The notes under the pieces were generated by a model. It worked only from the letters and a program-made list of their open reading frames with translations. It made no database searches and had not been told where the DNA came from. From Halorarum halophilum (GTDB taxonomy: Archaea > Halobacteriota > Halobacteria > Halobacteriales > Haloferacaceae), in contig NZ_CP058529.1 in assembly GCF_013401515.1 (NCBI RefSeq), positions 2,604,001 to 2,668,000 of the forward strand: a stretch of 64,000 bases of DNA, given 5' to 3'. Position numbers and translations under genes: made by a program. The number at the start of each line of letters is the position of its first letter. The first letter of the stretch is position 1. This document shows positions 61,871-64,000 of the stretch, in pieces.

Positions 61871-62476
61871 TCAGACGACGTCGAGGAACTCGTCCTTGTT
61901 GCCGGCGTAGTGGGCGACCCGCCGGCCGAGTTTCAGCGTCCGCTCGCGCAGTCCCTCGTCGACGAATTCGAAGTTCGACTCGGCGCCGATCCCCTCGCCC
62001 GGCCCGTCCCGCCTCTCGAACCGATTTCGGGCGTTCCGGAGGCCGACCTGGAGCGGCGCGGTCCAGCCGTGGACGCCGCGGATGGTCGCCCGCATGTGTT
62101 CGAGCGTTGCCTCGTAGGAGCCCCCGCCGGCGACGGCGAACAGCCCGACGACGGTGTCCTCGTACTCGTCGAAGGAACACCAGTCGTGGAAGCTCCGGAA
62201 CGTCGAGGAGTACGAGCCGTGGTACACCGGGGTGCCGATTAACGCGCCGTCGGCCGCCCGCATCCGCTCGAGGAGTTCGGCGACGTCGCCCGCGTCCTTG
62301 GGGTCGACGTCGGGGTGGTACAGCGGGACGTCGAGCGCGGGGTCGCCGAGGTCGATGTAGTCGGTCTCGGCGCCGGCTTCGCCGGCCGCGTCGAGCGCGT
62401 AGTGGAGCGCGGCGCGGGTGTAGCTCCCCTCGCGACGGGAGCCGCAGACCGCGACCACGCGAGGTGCCTCCGTCAT
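61871..62476 (-). CDS. NAD(P)H-dependent FMN reductase family protein
   Basis: The 201-residue flavodoxin-fold protein has the flavin phosphate loop CGSRREGSYTRAAL and the second loop GTPVYHGSYSSTFRSFHDW. It is probably an FMN- or quinone-reducing enzyme. The start at MTEAPRVV is preferred over a longer frame because the fold begins there. It is divergent from the phosphohexomutase gene. Confidence 0.9.
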   Translation of the reverse strand: MTEAPRVVAVCGSRREGSYTRAALHYALDAAGEAGAETDYIDLGDPALDVPLYHPDVDPKDAGDVAELLERMRAADGALIGTPVYHGSYSSTFRSFHDWCSFDEYEDTVVGLFAVAGGGSYEATLEHMRATIRGVHGWTAPLQVGLRNARNRFERRDGPGEGIGAESNFEFVDEGLRERTLKLGRRVAHYAGNKDEFLDVV

Positions 62477-62588
62477 CGGCGGAACTCGGTCGTCCGGAGC
62501 GAAAAGCGCCACGATACCCGAACTGTTCGGAACCGCCCGGCGCGGACGGCGTCACCGGCTTTTTCTCCTCGGCCGGCGACCGGCACGT

Positions 62589-63968
62589 ATGGACACCGAC
62601 CCCATCAACTTCGGGACGGACGGCTGGCGGGCGACGCTCGACACCTTCACGGACGAGCGCGTCCGGGCGGTCGGGCAGGCGGTCGCCGACTACCTGAGCG
62701 AGGCCGAGGAGGCGGGCCCGGTCGTCGTCGGCTACGACGCCCGGCCGACGAGTGAGGGGTTCGCCGAGTCGCTCGCCGAGGTGCTCGCCGGCAACGGGTT
62801 CGACGTGCTCCTCCCGGAGCGCGACTGCCCGACGCCCCTCGTCGCCCACGCGGTCGTCGAGCGCGGCGCCGCGGGCGCGATGATGGTCACGGCATCGCAC
62901 AACCCGCCCGAGTACAACGGCGTGAAGTTCATCCCGGACGACGGCGCGCCCGCGCTACCTGAGGTCACCGAGCGCATCGAGGCGAACCTGCGCGCGGCAG
63001 ACCCGAAGACGACCGACGAGTGGGGTGACGTCGAGCGCGTCGACCTCGTCGCCTCCCACGCCGAACACGCCCGCGACCTCGTGGGCGCGGACCTCTCCGG
63101 GCTCACGGTCGCCTACGACGCGATGCACGGGAGCGGCCGCGGCGTCACCGACGCCCTCCTCGAATCGATGGGCGCCGAGGTGGTCCGCCTCCGCACCGAG
63201 CGCGACGAGGCGTTCGGGGGCTCCCCGCCCGAACCGAGCGCCGAGAACCTGCGGGAACTCGTGGAGCGAGTCCAGTCGGGCGACGCCGACATCGGCGTCG
63301 CAAACGACGGCGACTCCGACCGGCTGGCGATCGTGACGCCCGAGCGCGGCTTCCTCGACGAGAACCTCTTCTTCGCGGCGACGTACGACAGCATGCTCGA
63401 CGACCGGTCCGGCCCCGCCGTGCGGACCGTCTCGACGACGTTCCTCATCGACCGAATCGCCGAGGATCATGGTGAGCAGGTCTACGAGACGCCGGTCGGA
63501 TTCAAGTGGGTCGCGCAGGCCATCGGCGAGCACGACGCGCTCGTCGGAGGCGAGGAGTCGGGCGGGTTCACGATCCGCGGGCACGTCCGCGAGAAGGACG
63601 GGGTGCTGATGGCGCTGCTCGCGGCCGCGACGGAGGCGGAGGAACCCTACGACGACCGCGTGGACCGGCTGGAGGCCGAACACGGCCGCATCGTCGCCGA
63701 CAAGATCAGCGTCGACTGCCCGGACGCCGAGAAGGAGCGGGTCATCGACGACCTGGCCGACCACATCCCCGACGAGGTGGCCGGTCAGGCGGTCGCCGAC
63801 GTGGTGACCGTGGACGGGTTCAAACTGCTCCTCGATGACGGCTCGTGGATGCTCGTCCGGCCGAGCGGCACGGAGCCGAAGATGCGCGTCTACGCGGAGT
63901 CGAGTTCGGAGGAGCGCTCGCGGGCGATCCTGGCGGACGGCCGGGAGCTAGTCGAACCGCTCGTGTAG
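62589..63968 (+). CDS. Phosphoglucomutase/phosphomannomutase family enzyme
   Basis: The 459-residue alpha-D-phosphohexomutase has the phosphoserine loop TASHNP with S103, the metal loop ANDGDSDR, the sugar-binding loop GEESGGF and the phosphate-binding loop RPSGTEPKMR. It interconverts hexose 1- and 6-phosphates (glucose, mannose or glucosamine); the substrate is not certain. The length is normal. The window ends 32 bp after the stop. Confidence 0.95.
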   Translation: MDTDPINFGTDGWRATLDTFTDERVRAVGQAVADYLSEAEEAGPVVVGYDARPTSEGFAESLAEVLAGNGFDVLLPERDCPTPLVAHAVVERGAAGAMMVTASHNPPEYNGVKFIPDDGAPALPEVTERIEANLRAADPKTTDEWGDVERVDLVASHAEHARDLVGADLSGLTVAYDAMHGSGRGVTDALLESMGAEVVRLRTERDEAFGGSPPEPSAENLRELVERVQSGDADIGVANDGDSDRLAIVTPERGFLDENLFFAATYDSMLDDRSGPAVRTVSTTFLIDRIAEDHGEQVYETPVGFKWVAQAIGEHDALVGGEESGGFTIRGHVREKDGVLMALLAAATEAEEPYDDRVDRLEAEHGRIVADKISVDCPDAEKERVIDDLADHIPDEVAGQAVADVVTVDGFKLLLDDGSWMLVRPSGTEPKMRVYAESSSEERSRAILADGRELVEPLV

Positions 63969-64000
63969 GCGACCCCGGAGTCTCTCGTTCTCACCCGAAC

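Noticed and set aside
1-64000. tRNA, rRNA or CRISPR arrays
   Set aside because: No cloverleaf with T-loop consensus, no rRNA-like stretch and no regular short-repeat/spacer array was found by reading both strands. A tRNAscan or CRISPR finder run would settle this.
1-64000. Complete insertion sequences or integrase-type mobile elements
   Set aside because: No transposase, TnpB or integrase reading frame is present. The repeats found lack coding capacity and target-site evidence.

Overview
The window is from a haloarchaeon (class Halobacteria). The evidence is high GC with strong G/C third codon positions, acidic proteins, TATA boxes about 25-30 nt upstream of many start codons (implying leaderless mRNAs), an archaellum locus with typical haloarchaeal archaellins, a HalX-type response regulator, a Hef nuclease/helicase, a class III-like lactate/malate dehydrogenase used as Mdh, and many one-zinc-finger small proteins. 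The genus cannot be fixed from the sequence. I see no rRNA, tRNA, CRISPR array or intact insertion sequence. Apart from a truncated carotenoid-oxygenase-like end at the left border, all recognised genes look intact.

Layout. 1-9.6 kb: end of a carotenoid oxygenase, an orphan cheF, hisA and hisB with a tiny membrane protein between them, a GNAT acetyltransferase, a zinc-finger protein, an HTH-ACT regulator, an SRPBCC/zinc alcohol dehydrogenase pair and an IMPACT-family protein. 9.7-15.4 kb: a TRAP-TAXI transporter (fused permease, DUF1850 protein, lipoprotein binding subunit) divergent from an FAD amine oxidoreductase. 15.5-25.2 kb: S9 peptidase, paired zinc-finger mini-proteins, CPBP protease, mdh, upp, uvrC, a soluble PAS chemotransducer and small proteins. 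25.4-32.2 kb: a large Tat-exported subtilase with inserted domains, a four-CBS protein coupled to glyS, and a polyprenol kinase.

32.5-45.8 kb is the motility island. arlJ, arlI, arlH, arlG, arlF and arlCE run on the minus strand, followed upstream by cheD, cheC, cheY, an unnamed cluster protein and two archaellins. Facing them are a small winged-helix regulator, a single-domain KaiC-like ATPase and a HalX response regulator. cheA, cheB, cheR and cheW are absent from the window, and cheF lies about 38 kb from the che genes. 45.8-64 kb is housekeeping: DHH nuclease, XPD-like helicase, TrkH, Hef, a three-cysteine ferredoxin, NhaC, a cold shock protein, rpiA, a histone-fold mini-protein, LarB, GIY-YIG, an FMN reductase and a phosphohexomutase.

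The least explained content is non-coding or very small. It includes a 33-bp perfect inverted repeat that sits 3' of two different genes and brackets CPBP-mdh-upp; a family of intergenic repeats in three gaps; a direct repeat around a zinc-ribbon gene; two short upstream ORFs; a G-rich tract upstream of the histone-fold gene; and a dyad between the archaellin promoter and its divergent regulator. The best candidate for an undescribed system is the regulatory module (winged helix, KaiC-like ATPase, HalX regulator with leader peptide, disordered cluster protein) attached to the archaellum genes.
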